64,000 nt of DNA from Massilia sp. MS-15 (GTDB lineage Bacteria > Pseudomonadota > Gammaproteobacteria > Burkholderiales > Burkholderiaceae_D). Under the pieces are notes generated by a model that did no database searches, was not told where the DNA came from, and saw only the letters and a program-made list of their open reading frames with translations. The stretch lies in contig NZ_JAIWIA010000024.1 of NCBI RefSeq assembly GCF_020176695.1, positions 62,001 to 126,000 of the forward strand, given 5' to 3'. Shown here piece by piece: positions 46,081 to 56,457 of the stretch; the stretch's first letter is position 1; each line of letters starts with the position of its first letter. The position numbers and the translations under genes were made by a program.

Positions 46081-48098
46081 CTTACTTGCGACAATAGACT
46101 CTTCAGGACGGCGGCCAGTTGCCGGTCGCGCCGGAGCGGCGGGCCGGGCTGGGAAGGCGCATAGCGCCAAGCGCTGTAGCGGCGCAGGAACTCGGTGGCG
46201 GCGGCAAGCGCGGACGGCGCCAGCTGCCGGGTGGCTGCGATCCGGGCCGCGTAGGCGCTGGGCCCTTCGTCCGCTGCGCGTGCCAGACCAGGCGCGAGCT
46301 GGGCCAGGCGCTTGCACAGCGACGAGTATACCGCCTCAACCGGATTCATTTCCCGGCGAAGATACAAAATCCTGATTACAAGCAACACCGCGCCTGCCGT
46401 CATGACCAGCACGGCAATGGGCCAGCCGGCCAGCTGGGCGCCAAGCGCCTGCAGGAAGCCGCGCTGGCGTTCTGGCGTGTAGTTCAGCACCCACTGGTTC
46501 CAGCCGTTGTTGACGGCGCCGAGTGCATGGCGCAGGCGCCCGAGCAGGGCGTTGCCGCCGCCGTCGAACAGGGACAGGCCGCGCAGTGCGTCGATGCCGA
46601 AGGGCGCCGGCGGCGGCACGGCGGCGGCCAGGTTGCGGTGCACCCGTTCCGGCGCCACCGCGGCGGTGGGATCGACCCGTACCCAGCCGCGCCCGCGCAG
46701 CCACACCTCGGCCCAGGCGTGGGCGTCGGACTGGCGCACCGTGAAGTAGCCGTCGAGCGGATTGGACTCGCCGCCCTGGTAGCCGGTGACCACGCGCGCC
46801 GGGATGCCGGCCGCGCGCATCAGGAACACGAAGGCGCCGGAATAGTGTTCGCAGAAGCCGGCCCGGGTCCCGTACAGGAATTCGTCGACCGAATGGCGCC
46901 CGAGCAGCGGCGGCTCCAGCGTATAGCTGAAGGGCTGCTCGCGGAACTGGCGCAATACCGCCTCCACCCGGCGCGCCGGCTCCGCTTCGCGGCGCAGCGC
47001 CAGGCCGGCCGCCAGCGCCCGCGGGTTGTAGCCGTAGGGGAGCAGCAGCCACTGGTTCGGGTCCTCCAGCGCCTCCTGTCCATCGAGCGCATAGTCCGGA
47101 TAGGACTGCATCGCATAGCGCACCCGCTGCGCCAGCGGACGCTCGGTGCTCAGTTCGAGCTGGTGCGAGGCGCGCACGCGGTAGCCCGCCAGCTGCGGCA
47201 TGCGGCCCGGCATCTCGAGCGTGAACAGCCAGCGCGCGTCGGACGGCTCCTGCGTGATCTCGTAGCGCAGGGCCTGGCCGCGCACGCTGAGCGAGGTGCC
47301 GGAGCGGGCGGCGATCGAGCCGCCGCGGGTCCAGGCGGTGCCGTCGAAGGCGTCGAGCACCAGGCCGCGCCAGTACAGCTGCTCGCGCGCCGGCGCGGCC
47401 TCCCCGTCAAGAAAGCGCACCCGGAACGCCGGCTCGCCCGACATCGCCAGGTTCGACAGCTGCCCCGGCGCCATGCGCTCGGACAGGCCCGACCTGCCGC
47501 CGCCACCGCCGCCGCCCGGCATGCCCCACAGGGGCCCGCCCAGGCGCGGGAACACGAAGAACAGCAGCACCGCGATCGGCGCCGCCAGCAGCAGCATGCG
47601 CGCGCCCAGCGCCAGGCGCGCGCGCAGCGGCGGCACCTTGCCGGTGAAGCCGAAGGAAATCTGGGTGGTGAGCAGGGCCAGCACCGCGGCCACCATCAGC
47701 AGCGCGCTGCCGATTCCCTGCGCATAGAAGAAGTTGCTCAGCACCAGGAAGAAGCACAGGAAGATCACCACGTACAGGTCGCGCCGGGCGTGCATCTCGA
47801 GCATCTTGAAGGCCACCAGCAGCACCAGCATGGCGACCCCGGCGTCGCGCCCGAGCAGGGTCTGGTAGCTGAACTGCACGCCCACCATCGCCGCCACCGC
47901 CACCGGCAGCAGCAGCAGCGCCGGCGGCATGCGCCGGCCGCGCAGCGTGACCACGGCGCGCCAGGCCAGCGTGGCCGCGCACAGCAGCGTGACCCAGGGC
48001 GGCAGGTGGGCCGCGTGCGGCGCCAGCACCATTACCACGCTGCCCAGCAGCAGCAGGGTATCGGCCTTGTCGCGCGGCAGCGAACGCAGGATACTCAT
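46077..48098 (-). CDS. TgpA-type membrane transglutaminase-like protein (DUF3488)
   Basis: A 673-residue membrane protein. The N-terminus has six to seven helices (about 10-190, DUF3488), then a periplasmic transglutaminase-core domain with the triad Cys416 (GFCEHYSG), His460 (DAHAWAEV) and Asp476 (RVDPTAAV). One more membrane helix (about 555-575) and a cytoplasmic DUF4129-like tail follow. Pseudomonas TgpA is an essential protein of this type. Coupled by 4-base overlaps with DUF58 upstream and mltB downstream. Substrate unknown; a cell-wall or periplasmic-protein role is plausible given mltB. Confidence 0.9.
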   Translation of the reverse strand: MSILRSLPRDKADTLLLLGSVVMVLAPHAAHLPPWVTLLCAATLAWRAVVTLRGRRMPPALLLLPVAVAAMVGVQFSYQTLLGRDAGVAMLVLLVAFKMLEMHARRDLYVVIFLCFFLVLSNFFYAQGIGSALLMVAAVLALLTTQISFGFTGKVPPLRARLALGARMLLLAAPIAVLLFFVFPRLGGPLWGMPGGGGGGGRSGLSERMAPGQLSNLAMSGEPAFRVRFLDGEAAPAREQLYWRGLVLDAFDGTAWTRGGSIAARSGTSLSVRGQALRYEITQEPSDARWLFTLEMPGRMPQLAGYRVRASHQLELSTERPLAQRVRYAMQSYPDYALDGQEALEDPNQWLLLPYGYNPRALAAGLALRREAEPARRVEAVLRQFREQPFSYTLEPPLLGRHSVDEFLYGTRAGFCEHYSGAFVFLMRAAGIPARVVTGYQGGESNPLDGYFTVRQSDAHAWAEVWLRGRGWVRVDPTAAVAPERVHRNLAAAVPPPAPFGIDALRGLSLFDGGGNALLGRLRHALGAVNNGWNQWVLNYTPERQRGFLQALGAQLAGWPIAVLVMTAGAVLLVIRILYLRREMNPVEAVYSSLCKRLAQLAPGLARAADEGPSAYAARIAATRQLAPSALAAATEFLRRYSAWRYAPSQPGPPLRRDRQLAAVLKSLLSQVR

Positions 48099-49123
48099 GC
48101 CGGCTCCGCGCTGCCGTACAGGGCCAGCGCGCGCAGGCAGGCGGCCTGGTGGGCGGCGCCGTGGCCGGCCTCGTAGTGCACGGCGCCCAGGCGGAAGGCG
48201 TAGGGCAGGGCGCGCTGCTCGGCATCCAGTACCCAGCGCGTCATGCGCGACAGGCGCAGCTCGAGGTCGAGCCCGGGCGGCAGCCGGGCGAAGTCGAGCA
48301 CCAGTTCGTCGCCCGCGCCGCCCTCGAAATGCTTGGTGACGAGCTGGCCGCCGAGGCTTGGGGCGAGGCGCGCAATCTGGCGCCAGGCCAGCTGGCGCGG
48401 CGAGTCGCCGGCCTGGTAGCTGCGCACGCCGGCGAAGTCGTCCTGGCCGGCCACGCGTCCGTTGGCGCCGGCCTGGGCATCGGCCTGCAGCGGCAGCGGC
48501 GGCCCGCCTTCTTCCGGACGCGGATAGACCAGGGCCCGCGCCGCCGGCCGCCAGTAGCTCCAGGCGCGGAACAGCCCGAGCGGGAAGCGGGTGGACAGCA
48601 CCACCCGTTCCGGCTGCAGCCAGCCGCGTGCCGTGCTGGGCACGCCCAGCAGCACCGCGGCGCTGCCCTCGGCGCCGATGTCGGTCACGTGGCGCGGCTC
48701 GGCGGCGCCGGCGAAATCGACCCAGACCGCGTAGCGCGCCAGCTTGCCGCGGTTGGCGATGTGCAGTTCGAACTGGGCCTCCTGGCCCGCGAACACGCTC
48801 GGCGTGCGGCCCTGCTGCAGGGCCAGGTGGGCCAGGTTGCGGTAGGTGAAGACCATGTCCACCAGCGCGCAGGACAGCGCCAGGAAGCTCAGCGCGAAGC
48901 CCAGGCCCAGCGTGTAGTTGATCGAGCCGATCAGGAGCACCAGCACCAGCAGGGCGAAGCCGAGGCCGGCGCGGGTGGGCAGGATGAACACGCGGCGCTG
49001 GCTCAGCACCACTTCGCCCGCATCGAGCGCGCCGTGGCGCGGCAGCCAGTTGCCGGTCGTGCGCCGCAACCAGGCGCGCAGGCTGCCCCGCATGGCTCCC
49101 TGTGCCCGCGCCGTGCCCGCCAT
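48095..49123 (-). CDS. DUF58 domain protein
   Basis: A 342-residue protein with two closely spaced membrane helices (about 48-90) and the DUF58 module containing DDFAGVRSYQAGDSPRQLAWRQIA (the conserved R-Y-x-GD-x-R-x-I-x-W type motif) and LVTKHFEGG. DUF58 proteins resemble von Willebrand A-type folds and accompany MoxR ATPases. Its ATG directly follows the moxR TAG, and its stop overlaps the transglutaminase start. Confidence 0.9.
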   Translation of the reverse strand: MAGTARAQGAMRGSLRAWLRRTTGNWLPRHGALDAGEVVLSQRRVFILPTRAGLGFALLVLVLLIGSINYTLGLGFALSFLALSCALVDMVFTYRNLAHLALQQGRTPSVFAGQEAQFELHIANRGKLARYAVWVDFAGAAEPRHVTDIGAEGSAAVLLGVPSTARGWLQPERVVLSTRFPLGLFRAWSYWRPAARALVYPRPEEGGPPLPLQADAQAGANGRVAGQDDFAGVRSYQAGDSPRQLAWRQIARLAPSLGGQLVTKHFEGGAGDELVLDFARLPPGLDLELRLSRMTRWVLDAEQRALPYAFRLGAVHYEAGHGAAHQAACLRALALYGSAEPA

Positions 49124-50044
<921 letters not shown>

Positions 50045-50181
50045 GGTTGGGTTCCGGTAAACTGTTCGGTGCGAAGGCGGGGTCCCATGGTAGATTAGCG
50101 CCATTGGCAACCTTCATACTCCGTCGGCAACAAGCCTTTGGGTCGATTCTATGCGAGAACGGCAGCAAAGGTGCGCTATGG

Positions 50182-51126
50182 ATGAGCATTCGCAAGATGA
50201 GTACAGCAATCTACAGCCACCCCGACTGCCTGAAGCACGAGATGGGCGACTGGCACCCCGAGGCGCCGGACCGCCTGCGCGCGATCGAGGACCAGCTGAT
50301 CCTGGCGCGCCTGGACGGCCTGATCGAGCAGCGCAGCGCCCCGCTGGCCGAGACGGCCGCCGTGCTGCGCAACCACACGCCCGGCGCGCTGGCGCTGGTG
50401 CGCGACAACGTGCCAGCGGCCGGCGACTACTATCCGCTCGACGGCGACACCATCCTGTGCCACGACAGCTACCAGGCAGCGCTGCGCGCGGCCGGGGCCG
50501 CGGTGGCCGCCACCGACGCCGTCATCGCGGGCGAACTGGACAACGCGTTCTGCGCCGTGCGCCCGCCCGGCCACCACGCGACCCCCACGTCGCCGATGGG
50601 CTTCTGCCTGTTCAACAATGTCGCCATCGCGGCGCGCCACGCGCTGGAAGTGCATGGACTGGAGCGGGTGGCGATCGTCGACTTCGACGTTCACAACGGT
50701 AATGGCACCGTGGATGCCTTCCGCCACGATCCGCGGGTATTGATGGCCGGGCTGTTCCAGCATCCCTTCTATCCCTACTGCGACCCGGAACCGGTCAGCG
50801 CCACCAACGTCAACATGCCGGTGCCCGCGCTCGCCGACGGCGACACGGTGCGCAAGCTGGTGCAGGACTACTGGCTGCCGGCCATGCACGCACACCGGCC
50901 GCAGATGATCTTCGTGTCGGCCGGCTTCGACGGCCACCGCGAGGACGACATGGGCGGCATCGGGCTGGTCGAAAGCGACTATGCCTGGATCACGCGCCAG
51001 CTGATGGAGGTGGCGCGCCAGCACGCGCGCGGACGCATCGTCAGCTGCCTGGAGGGCGGCTATGCGCTATCGGCGCTGGGCCGCAGCGTGGTGGCGCACC
51101 TGAAGGCGCTGGCCGAGCTCGAATGA
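50182..51126 (+). CDS. histone deacetylase family amidohydrolase
   Basis: A 314-residue zinc hydrolase of the class II HDAC/acetylpolyamine amidohydrolase superfamily: RPPGHHATPTSPMGFCLFNN (catalytic His pair), DFDVHNGNGT (zinc Asp and His), SAGFDGHRED (zinc Asp) and CLEGGYALSALG. Bacterial members deacetylate polyamines, acetoin-related compounds or small amides; the substrate here is unknown. ATG 50182 has AAGGTG eight bases upstream; ATG 50197 is an alternative. Confidence 0.9.
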   Translation: MSIRKMSTAIYSHPDCLKHEMGDWHPEAPDRLRAIEDQLILARLDGLIEQRSAPLAETAAVLRNHTPGALALVRDNVPAAGDYYPLDGDTILCHDSYQAALRAAGAAVAATDAVIAGELDNAFCAVRPPGHHATPTSPMGFCLFNNVAIAARHALEVHGLERVAIVDFDVHNGNGTVDAFRHDPRVLMAGLFQHPFYPYCDPEPVSATNVNMPVPALADGDTVRKLVQDYWLPAMHAHRPQMIFVSAGFDGHREDDMGGIGLVESDYAWITRQLMEVARQHARGRIVSCLEGGYALSALGRSVVAHLKALAELE

Positions 51127-51136
51127 GGAGTAGAGC

Positions 51137-51334
51137 CTAGCCCTGCAGCAGCGGAAAGCGCCCGATGAAGCAGGCGGCCAGGACCATGCCGCACAAGGCG
51201 CCGAACACGCACCAGCGCGCCAGCGCGCGTTTCGGGGGAAGGTGAACGGCGATTCGCATGGTGGCGCTCCAGGTCGCGGCAATGCACAAGTGCGCCAGTG
51301 TGCGCCGCTGCGCCAGCCAGATGTTGCTGAGCAT
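51137..51334 (-). CDS. small membrane protein, uncharacterised
   Basis: A 65-residue protein with one predicted membrane helix near the C-terminus (WCVFGALCGMVLAACFIGRF) and a basic N-terminal half. A strong AAGGAGG ribosome site is spaced 9 bases before the ATG, which is the main reason to call it. It is convergent with the deacetylase-like gene (10-base gap) and divergent from ylqF. No family recognised. Confidence 0.5.
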   Translation of the reverse strand: MLSNIWLAQRRTLAHLCIAATWSATMRIAVHLPPKRALARWCVFGALCGMVLAACFIGRFPLLQG

Positions 51335-51424
51335 CAATGAATTCCTCCTTGCCGCCTGTGGTTGTTTACGGTGTCCGCGCTCGGCGTAAAATAGCGGCCT
51401 GACTGAAGACGAAGAAAGCACAGC

Positions 51425-52372
51425 ATGTCGATACAATGGTTCCCGGGGCACATGAATGCGGCCAAGAAGGAAGCCGCCGAGCAGATGGAGAACACCGACC
51501 TGGTGATCGAAGTGCTCGACGCCCGCCTGCCCGAGGCGAGCTGCAACCCGATGGTGGAGGAGCTGCGCAAGTTCCGCCAGCGTCCCTGCCTGAAAATCCT
51601 GAACAAGACCGACCTGGCCGACCCGGCCGCCACCGCGGCCTGGAAGGCGTATTACGAAGCCCAGCAGGGCGTGACCGCCTATCCGATGTCGACCAAGCAC
51701 CCGGCCGACGTGGCGCGCATCCCCGCGCTCTGCCAGTCGCTGGCGCCGCACCGCGGGGTGCCGACCAAGCCACTGCGCATCATGATCATGGGCATTCCGA
51801 ACGTCGGCAAGTCGACCCTGATGAATGCCCTGCTCAAGAAGCGGGTGGCCAAGGTGGGCGACGAGCCGGCCGTGACCAAGATCCAGCAGAAGCTCTATCT
51901 CGGCAAGCACACGGTGCTGGTCGATACCCCGGGCATGCTGTGGCCGAAGATCGCGATGGCGGGCGACGGCATGATGCTGGCCGCCAGCCATGCGGTCGGC
52001 TCGAATGCGCTGATCGAGGAGGAGGTGGCGGAGTTCCTGGCCAACCTGCTGCTCGACCGCTATCCGCAGCTGCTGACGGCGCGCTATGGCTTCAAGACCG
52101 AGGGCCTGGACGGCATCGCGGTCATCGAGCAGGTGGCGCAGCGGCGCGGCTTCCGCGTGCGCGGCGGCGAATTCGACTACGAAAAGGCGGCCCACGTGCT
52201 GCTGCACGACTACCGCACCGGCGCCCTCGGCCGGATCAGCCTGGAGACGCCGGAAACCCGGGCCGCGGCCCTCATCCAGCATGCGGCCGAGATGGCGGAA
52301 AAGGCCCGTATCGCCGAGGAAAAGGCGGCATTGAAGGCGGAAGAGGCGATGCGCGGCAAGCGCGGCACCTGA
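51425..52372 (+). CDS. ylqF: ribosome biogenesis GTPase YlqF
   Basis: A 315-residue circularly permuted GTPase: the G4 motif NKTDLAD (about residues 60-66) precedes G1 GIPNVGKSTL (about 123-132) and G3 DTPGML (about 163-168). Opening MSIQWFPGHMNAAKKEAAEQ is the YlqF/RbgA hallmark. It takes part in late 50S assembly. The C-terminus is a charged Ala/Glu/Lys helix. Single gene. Confidence 0.95.
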   Translation: MSIQWFPGHMNAAKKEAAEQMENTDLVIEVLDARLPEASCNPMVEELRKFRQRPCLKILNKTDLADPAATAAWKAYYEAQQGVTAYPMSTKHPADVARIPALCQSLAPHRGVPTKPLRIMIMGIPNVGKSTLMNALLKKRVAKVGDEPAVTKIQQKLYLGKHTVLVDTPGMLWPKIAMAGDGMMLAASHAVGSNALIEEEVAEFLANLLLDRYPQLLTARYGFKTEGLDGIAVIEQVAQRRGFRVRGGEFDYEKAAHVLLHDYRTGALGRISLETPETRAAALIQHAAEMAEKARIAEEKAALKAEEAMRGKRGT

Positions 52373-52422
52373 GGCCACCGAGGCAGCCGCGGCCTGCCCG
52401 GCGCAAGGCCGGCTTGTCAGGT

Positions 52423-52652
52423 TATAATCGCCCCGTTCTGGTGCCCGCGCACGCGATCAGCGTGCGCAGTTAAACGGGAAACACGAGGCAAAGGCGCATC
52501 GCGCCGGCGCCGAGGTGTGCTGCCCCCGCAACGGTCAACAAGCGCCGCATCCACCCTGGATGCGGCAGGCTGTCCCGAACACCACTGTGCGTCGTGCATA
52601 GGAAGGTGGGACAGTCGGTCTTGCAAGCCCGGATACCGGCCAGGACAGGTGG
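52423..52652 (+). promoter_or_regulatory. cobalamin riboswitch (with TATAAT promoter element)
   Basis: A consensus TATAAT at 52423-52428 puts the transcript start near 52435. The following RNA shows the B12-box core GCCCCCGCAACGG at 52522-52534, an upstream AAACGGGAAACACG element, CCACTG at about 52582 with GGAAGG about 14 bases further on, and the closing GCCCGGATACCGGCC near 52627-52641. These come in the order of the cobalamin riboswitch. It ends about 90 bases before btuB. The usual mode is repression of B12 uptake genes when adenosyl- or methylcobalamin is bound; the ribosome site of btuB is poor by itself. Confidence 0.92.
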
Positions 52653-52742
52653 AAGCAGCGGCGCGCTCCTGGCAGCCGCGGTTTCCGTTGAACTCCGGTG
52701 TGCGGGGACGCAGGCCGGTGCCATTACCGAGAACCTCCTACA

Positions 52743-54716
52743 ATGAAATCTGCTGTCGTTTCACGCAGCGCGCCGGCGTTCAAGCCGCTCGCGCTTGCTT
52801 GCGCCCTGTCGCTGTCCGTCCTTGCCGCCGATGCCCTGGCGCAGGAAATCCTTCCCCCGATCGTCGTCACTGGCGCGCGCTTCCCGGCGCAGGCCGCGGC
52901 CGCTCCGATCGGCGCCACCGTCATCACCGCCGAGGAGATCCGCCGCGCCGGCGCCACCGACGTCAATGCCGCGATCCGCAAGGTCGGCGGCGTCTATGGC
53001 CGCCAGAGCCTGGACGGATCGCCCGACTTCGCGCTCGACCTGCGCGGCTTCGGTTCGAACAGCCCCCAGAACCTGGTGATCCTGGTCGACGGCGTGCGCC
53101 TCAACGAGAACGAACTGGCCAATGCCGTCCTGTCGAGCATTCCGGTGGACACGGTCGAGCGCATCGAGATCGTGCGCGGCGCCGGCAGCGTCTTGTGGGG
53201 CGAAGGCGCCACCGGCGGCGTGATCAACATCATCACGCGCCGCGGCACCCAGGGTGGCACCCACGGTTCGCTGTTCGCCGAGGGCGGCCGCCATGATTCC
53301 CACGACCTGCGCGCCTCGCTCGGCCATGGCGCCGGCCCGCTGTCCTTCGACCTGGCCCTGGCCGACCGCGGCACCGACAACTACCGCGACAACAACGCGT
53401 TCAAGCAGAAGAGCGCGAGCGGCGGCGTCCAGTACCGCCATGGCGCCGGCCGTGCCGGCCTGCGCTTCGAGCATGCGGAGCAGGATGCGCGCTTCCCCGG
53501 CTCGCTCAATGAAGCGCAATTCCTGGCCAATCCGCGCCAGACCCTGACGCCGGACGATGTCGGCAACCTCGACACCGACCGCGTCAGCGCCTTCGTCGAG
53601 CACCGCATCGGCCAGGTCGAGCTGGCCGCCGAACTGTCGCGCCGCGAGCGCGAGGTCGGCGCCAGCTACTTCTACACCGGCGGCGTCACGCGGGTGGCGT
53701 ACGACGCCAGCCAGACCCAGTTTTCTCCACGCGCGCGCCACACGGCGCTCATCGGCGACAAGCGCAACGAACTGGTGGCCGGCATCGACCTGGTGCGCTG
53801 GAAGCGCCAGACCAGGTCCGACTTCTCGCTCGGCGACGCCGCGCAGGACGCGCAGGCGGTCTACCTGCGCAACGAACTGCTGTGGAATGCCGCGCACCAG
53901 GCGCGCCTGGCCTTTGGTGGCCGCCACGAACGCTTCACCAAGGACTATTCCGACCCGCTGGCCTATCCACCGGTGGTGAACGAGCATCGCAGGCAGTCGG
54001 TCAATGCCTGGTCGCTCGAAGGCAGCATCGACCCGATGCCGCAGCTGACCGTGTTCGCGAAACTGGGGCGCAGCTACCGGATCGCCAACGTCGACGAGAA
54101 CAGCCTGCGCGGCGCACCGGACGTGCTGGCGCCGCAGGTCTCGCGCGACCTCGAGCTGGGCGTGACCGCCGGTTCGGCCGCGCGCCAGCTGACGGCGCGC
54201 GTGTTCCGCCACCGCCTGAGCGACGAGATCTTCTACGATCCGACCATCGGCTGGGGCGCCAACACCAACCTCGACCCGACCCGCCGCCAGGGCTTCGAGC
54301 TGGAAGGGCAGCAGGCGCTGACCGCGGCGCTGCGCCTGAGTGCCAAGTGGCAGCGGGTGGGCGCCGAATTCACCGGCGGCGCGAACGCCGGCCGCGAGAT
54401 GGTGCTGGTGCCGGAGAACGTGGTCACGCTGCGCGCCGCCTGGACGCCCGCCGGCGGCCACAGCGCCGACATCGGCGCCCAGTGGGTCGATAGCCAGCGC
54501 TACGGCAGCGATTTCGCCAACGACTGCGGTGCGCGGATTCCGTCCTACGCCACCTTCGACGCCCGTTACGCCTACCGCGTGGGAGGCTGGGAAGCCGCCG
54601 TCACCGCGCTCAACCTGGCCGACCGCCAGTACTACAGCAACGCCTTCGGCTGCCGTTCGGGGATCTACCCGAGCGATGGCCGTCAGCTGAAGCTGTCGCT
54701 GCGCTACGACTTCTGA
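52743..54716 (+). CDS. btuB: TonB-dependent vitamin B12 receptor
   Basis: A 657-residue outer-membrane receptor. Signal peptide (about 1-31, ending ADALAQE), TonB box in LPPIVVTGAR, plug domain (about 45-160, with LDLRGFGSNSPQNLVILVDG and VERIEIVRGAGSVLWGEGA) and a 22-strand barrel ending LKLSLRYDF with the terminal Phe. Cobalamin transport is assigned from the riboswitch directly upstream and the coupled btuF downstream. Other cobalt-corrinoid substrates are possible. Confidence 0.88.
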   Translation: MKSAVVSRSAPAFKPLALACALSLSVLAADALAQEILPPIVVTGARFPAQAAAAPIGATVITAEEIRRAGATDVNAAIRKVGGVYGRQSLDGSPDFALDLRGFGSNSPQNLVILVDGVRLNENELANAVLSSIPVDTVERIEIVRGAGSVLWGEGATGGVINIITRRGTQGGTHGSLFAEGGRHDSHDLRASLGHGAGPLSFDLALADRGTDNYRDNNAFKQKSASGGVQYRHGAGRAGLRFEHAEQDARFPGSLNEAQFLANPRQTLTPDDVGNLDTDRVSAFVEHRIGQVELAAELSRREREVGASYFYTGGVTRVAYDASQTQFSPRARHTALIGDKRNELVAGIDLVRWKRQTRSDFSLGDAAQDAQAVYLRNELLWNAAHQARLAFGGRHERFTKDYSDPLAYPPVVNEHRRQSVNAWSLEGSIDPMPQLTVFAKLGRSYRIANVDENSLRGAPDVLAPQVSRDLELGVTAGSAARQLTARVFRHRLSDEIFYDPTIGWGANTNLDPTRRQGFELEGQQALTAALRLSAKWQRVGAEFTGGANAGREMVLVPENVVTLRAAWTPAGGHSADIGAQWVDSQRYGSDFANDCGARIPSYATFDARYAYRVGGWEAAVTALNLADRQYYSNAFGCRSGIYPSDGRQLKLSLRYDF

Positions 54717-55621
54717 TGCGCGCGTCCCGACTCCTCGCCGCCGCGTTGCTGGCCGGCCTGGCCGGCAGCGCGGCCGGGGCCGCGGTGACCGTGGTGGACG
54801 ATGCCGGCCGCCGCGTCACCGTGGCGCAGCCGGCGCGGCGCGTGATCTCGATGGCGCCGCACGCCACCGAACTGCTGTTCGCGGCCGGGGGCGGCGCGCG
54901 GGTCGTCGGGGCGATGAACTACAGCGACTTCCCGGCCGCGGCCAGGAAGATCCCGCTCATCGGCAGCAATAGCGTGATCGACATGGAACGGGTGCTGGCC
55001 CTGAAGCCCGACCTGGTCGTGGTCTGGCATACCGGGAACACGGCGCGCCAGATCGCCCAGATCGAGGCGCTGGGGGTGCCAGTGTTCCACAGCGAGCCAC
55101 GCCGCATCGCCCAGGTGGCCGACAACATCGAGCGGCTCGGCCGGCTGCTGGGCACCGGGCCGGTGGCGGCCCCGGCCGCGGCGGCGCTGCGCGCGCGCCT
55201 GGCCGCGCTGCAGGCGCGCTATGCCGGACGCCCGCCGGTGACGGTGTTCTACCAGGTCTGGGACCAGCCGCTGTACACCCTCAACGATGCCCAGATCGCC
55301 AGCGATGCGATCCGCGTCTGTGGCGGGCGCAACGTGTTCGGCGCGCTCAAGGCGGTGGCACCCCAGGTCGGCATCGAGGCGGTGCTGGCGGCCGACCCGG
55401 AAGCGATCCTGGCCGACAAGCGCTACGACCCGGGCGATCCCGGCCTGGGTCTGTGGCAGGCCTATCCGGGCATGACGGCGGTGAAGCGCGCCAACCTCCT
55501 GACCGTGGACGGGGAACTGCTCTCGCGTCCTGGCCCGCGTACGATGGACGGCGCGGCGCGCCTGTGCGAGGCGCTGGAAGAGGTGCGGCGGCGCCGGCCG
55601 CGCCAGGGCGGGAGCGAATGA
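54716..55621 (+). CDS. btuF: cobalamin-binding periplasmic protein
   Basis: A 301-residue type III solute-binding protein: signal peptide (about 1-22), then DDAGRRVTVAQPARRVISMAP, LKPDLVVVWHTGNT and the single long helix linking two lobes (PVAAPAAAALRARLAALQAR). The ATG overlaps the btuB TGA by one base (TGATG), so it is translationally coupled and under the same riboswitch. No BtuC permease or BtuD ATPase follows within the window; they must be encoded elsewhere. The protein has few cysteines and no lipobox. Confidence 0.88.
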   Translation: MRASRLLAAALLAGLAGSAAGAAVTVVDDAGRRVTVAQPARRVISMAPHATELLFAAGGGARVVGAMNYSDFPAAARKIPLIGSNSVIDMERVLALKPDLVVVWHTGNTARQIAQIEALGVPVFHSEPRRIAQVADNIERLGRLLGTGPVAAPAAAALRARLAALQARYAGRPPVTVFYQVWDQPLYTLNDAQIASDAIRVCGGRNVFGALKAVAPQVGIEAVLAADPEAILADKRYDPGDPGLGLWQAYPGMTAVKRANLLTVDGELLSRPGPRTMDGAARLCEALEEVRRRRPRQGGSE

Positions 55622-55794
55622 TCCGCATTGGTGCTGCCGCGATTCTATGTCTTGGTTCGCGCGCGCCATGTCACCGCATGCATCGCCCCTGTTAATTCCG
55701 TAAGCAAATGCAAAATTCCCTGCCTCACCACGAAGGCGGCGCGAAAAAGTGGTAATCTCGCGGCGTTTGCTTACTCTATTCTGGAAGGATATCC

Positions 55795-56457
55795 ATGCGT
55801 TCCCTGCGTTTTGCCCTCATCGCCGCCACCATGGTCGCCAGTACCGCCTTCGCATCGCCTACCGATCCGAAGAACGGCGTCGACTACCAGACCCTGAGTG
55901 CGCCGCAGCCGGTACAGGCAGCGGGCAAGAAGGTCGAGGTCATCGAATTCTTCGCCTACCATTGCCCGGCCTGCAATGCGCTCGAGCCGAGCCTGAACCA
56001 GTGGGTCAGGAAGCAGGGCGACAACATCGTGATGCGCCGCGTGCACCTGCCGTTCCAGGGCAATGCCGATCCGGAAGCGCACCTGTTCCTGACGCTCGAA
56101 GCGATGGGCAAGCTGGAGCAGTACCATTCGCGCGTGTTCCAGGCCGTGCACGGGCAGCGCCAGCGCCTGATGAAGGATGACCAGATCATCGAGTGGGCGG
56201 TCAAGAATGGCCTGGACCGCGCCAAGTTCATGGAAACCTGGAACTCGTTCGGCGTGACCACCAAGCTGCGCCGCCTCGGCCAGCTGGCCAACAACTACAA
56301 GGTCAGCAGCACTCCGACCATCATCATCGACGGCAAGTACGTGGTGTCGCCTTCCCAGGTGGGCACCGCCAACAAGCTGCAGGACATGGGCCAGGCAATC
56401 CAGGCCACCACCCAGGTGATGGATGCGCTCGTCAAGAAGGCGGCCGCCACCAAATGA
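55795..56457 (+). CDS. dsbA: thiol:disulfide interchange protein DsbA
   Basis: A 220-residue periplasmic oxidoreductase: signal peptide (about 1-19, ending STAFAS), thioredoxin fold with the active site CPAC at residues 57-60 (EFFAYHCPACNALEP), a helical insert, and the cis-Pro loop SSTPTIII. The CPAC motif differs from the CPHC of E. coli DsbA and most relatives, which may alter redox potential. AAGGA ribosome site before the ATG. A small membrane protein overlaps its stop. Confidence 0.92.
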   Translation: MRSLRFALIAATMVASTAFASPTDPKNGVDYQTLSAPQPVQAAGKKVEVIEFFAYHCPACNALEPSLNQWVRKQGDNIVMRRVHLPFQGNADPEAHLFLTLEAMGKLEQYHSRVFQAVHGQRQRLMKDDQIIEWAVKNGLDRAKFMETWNSFGVTTKLRRLGQLANNYKVSSTPTIIIDGKYVVSPSQVGTANKLQDMGQAIQATTQVMDALVKKAAATK

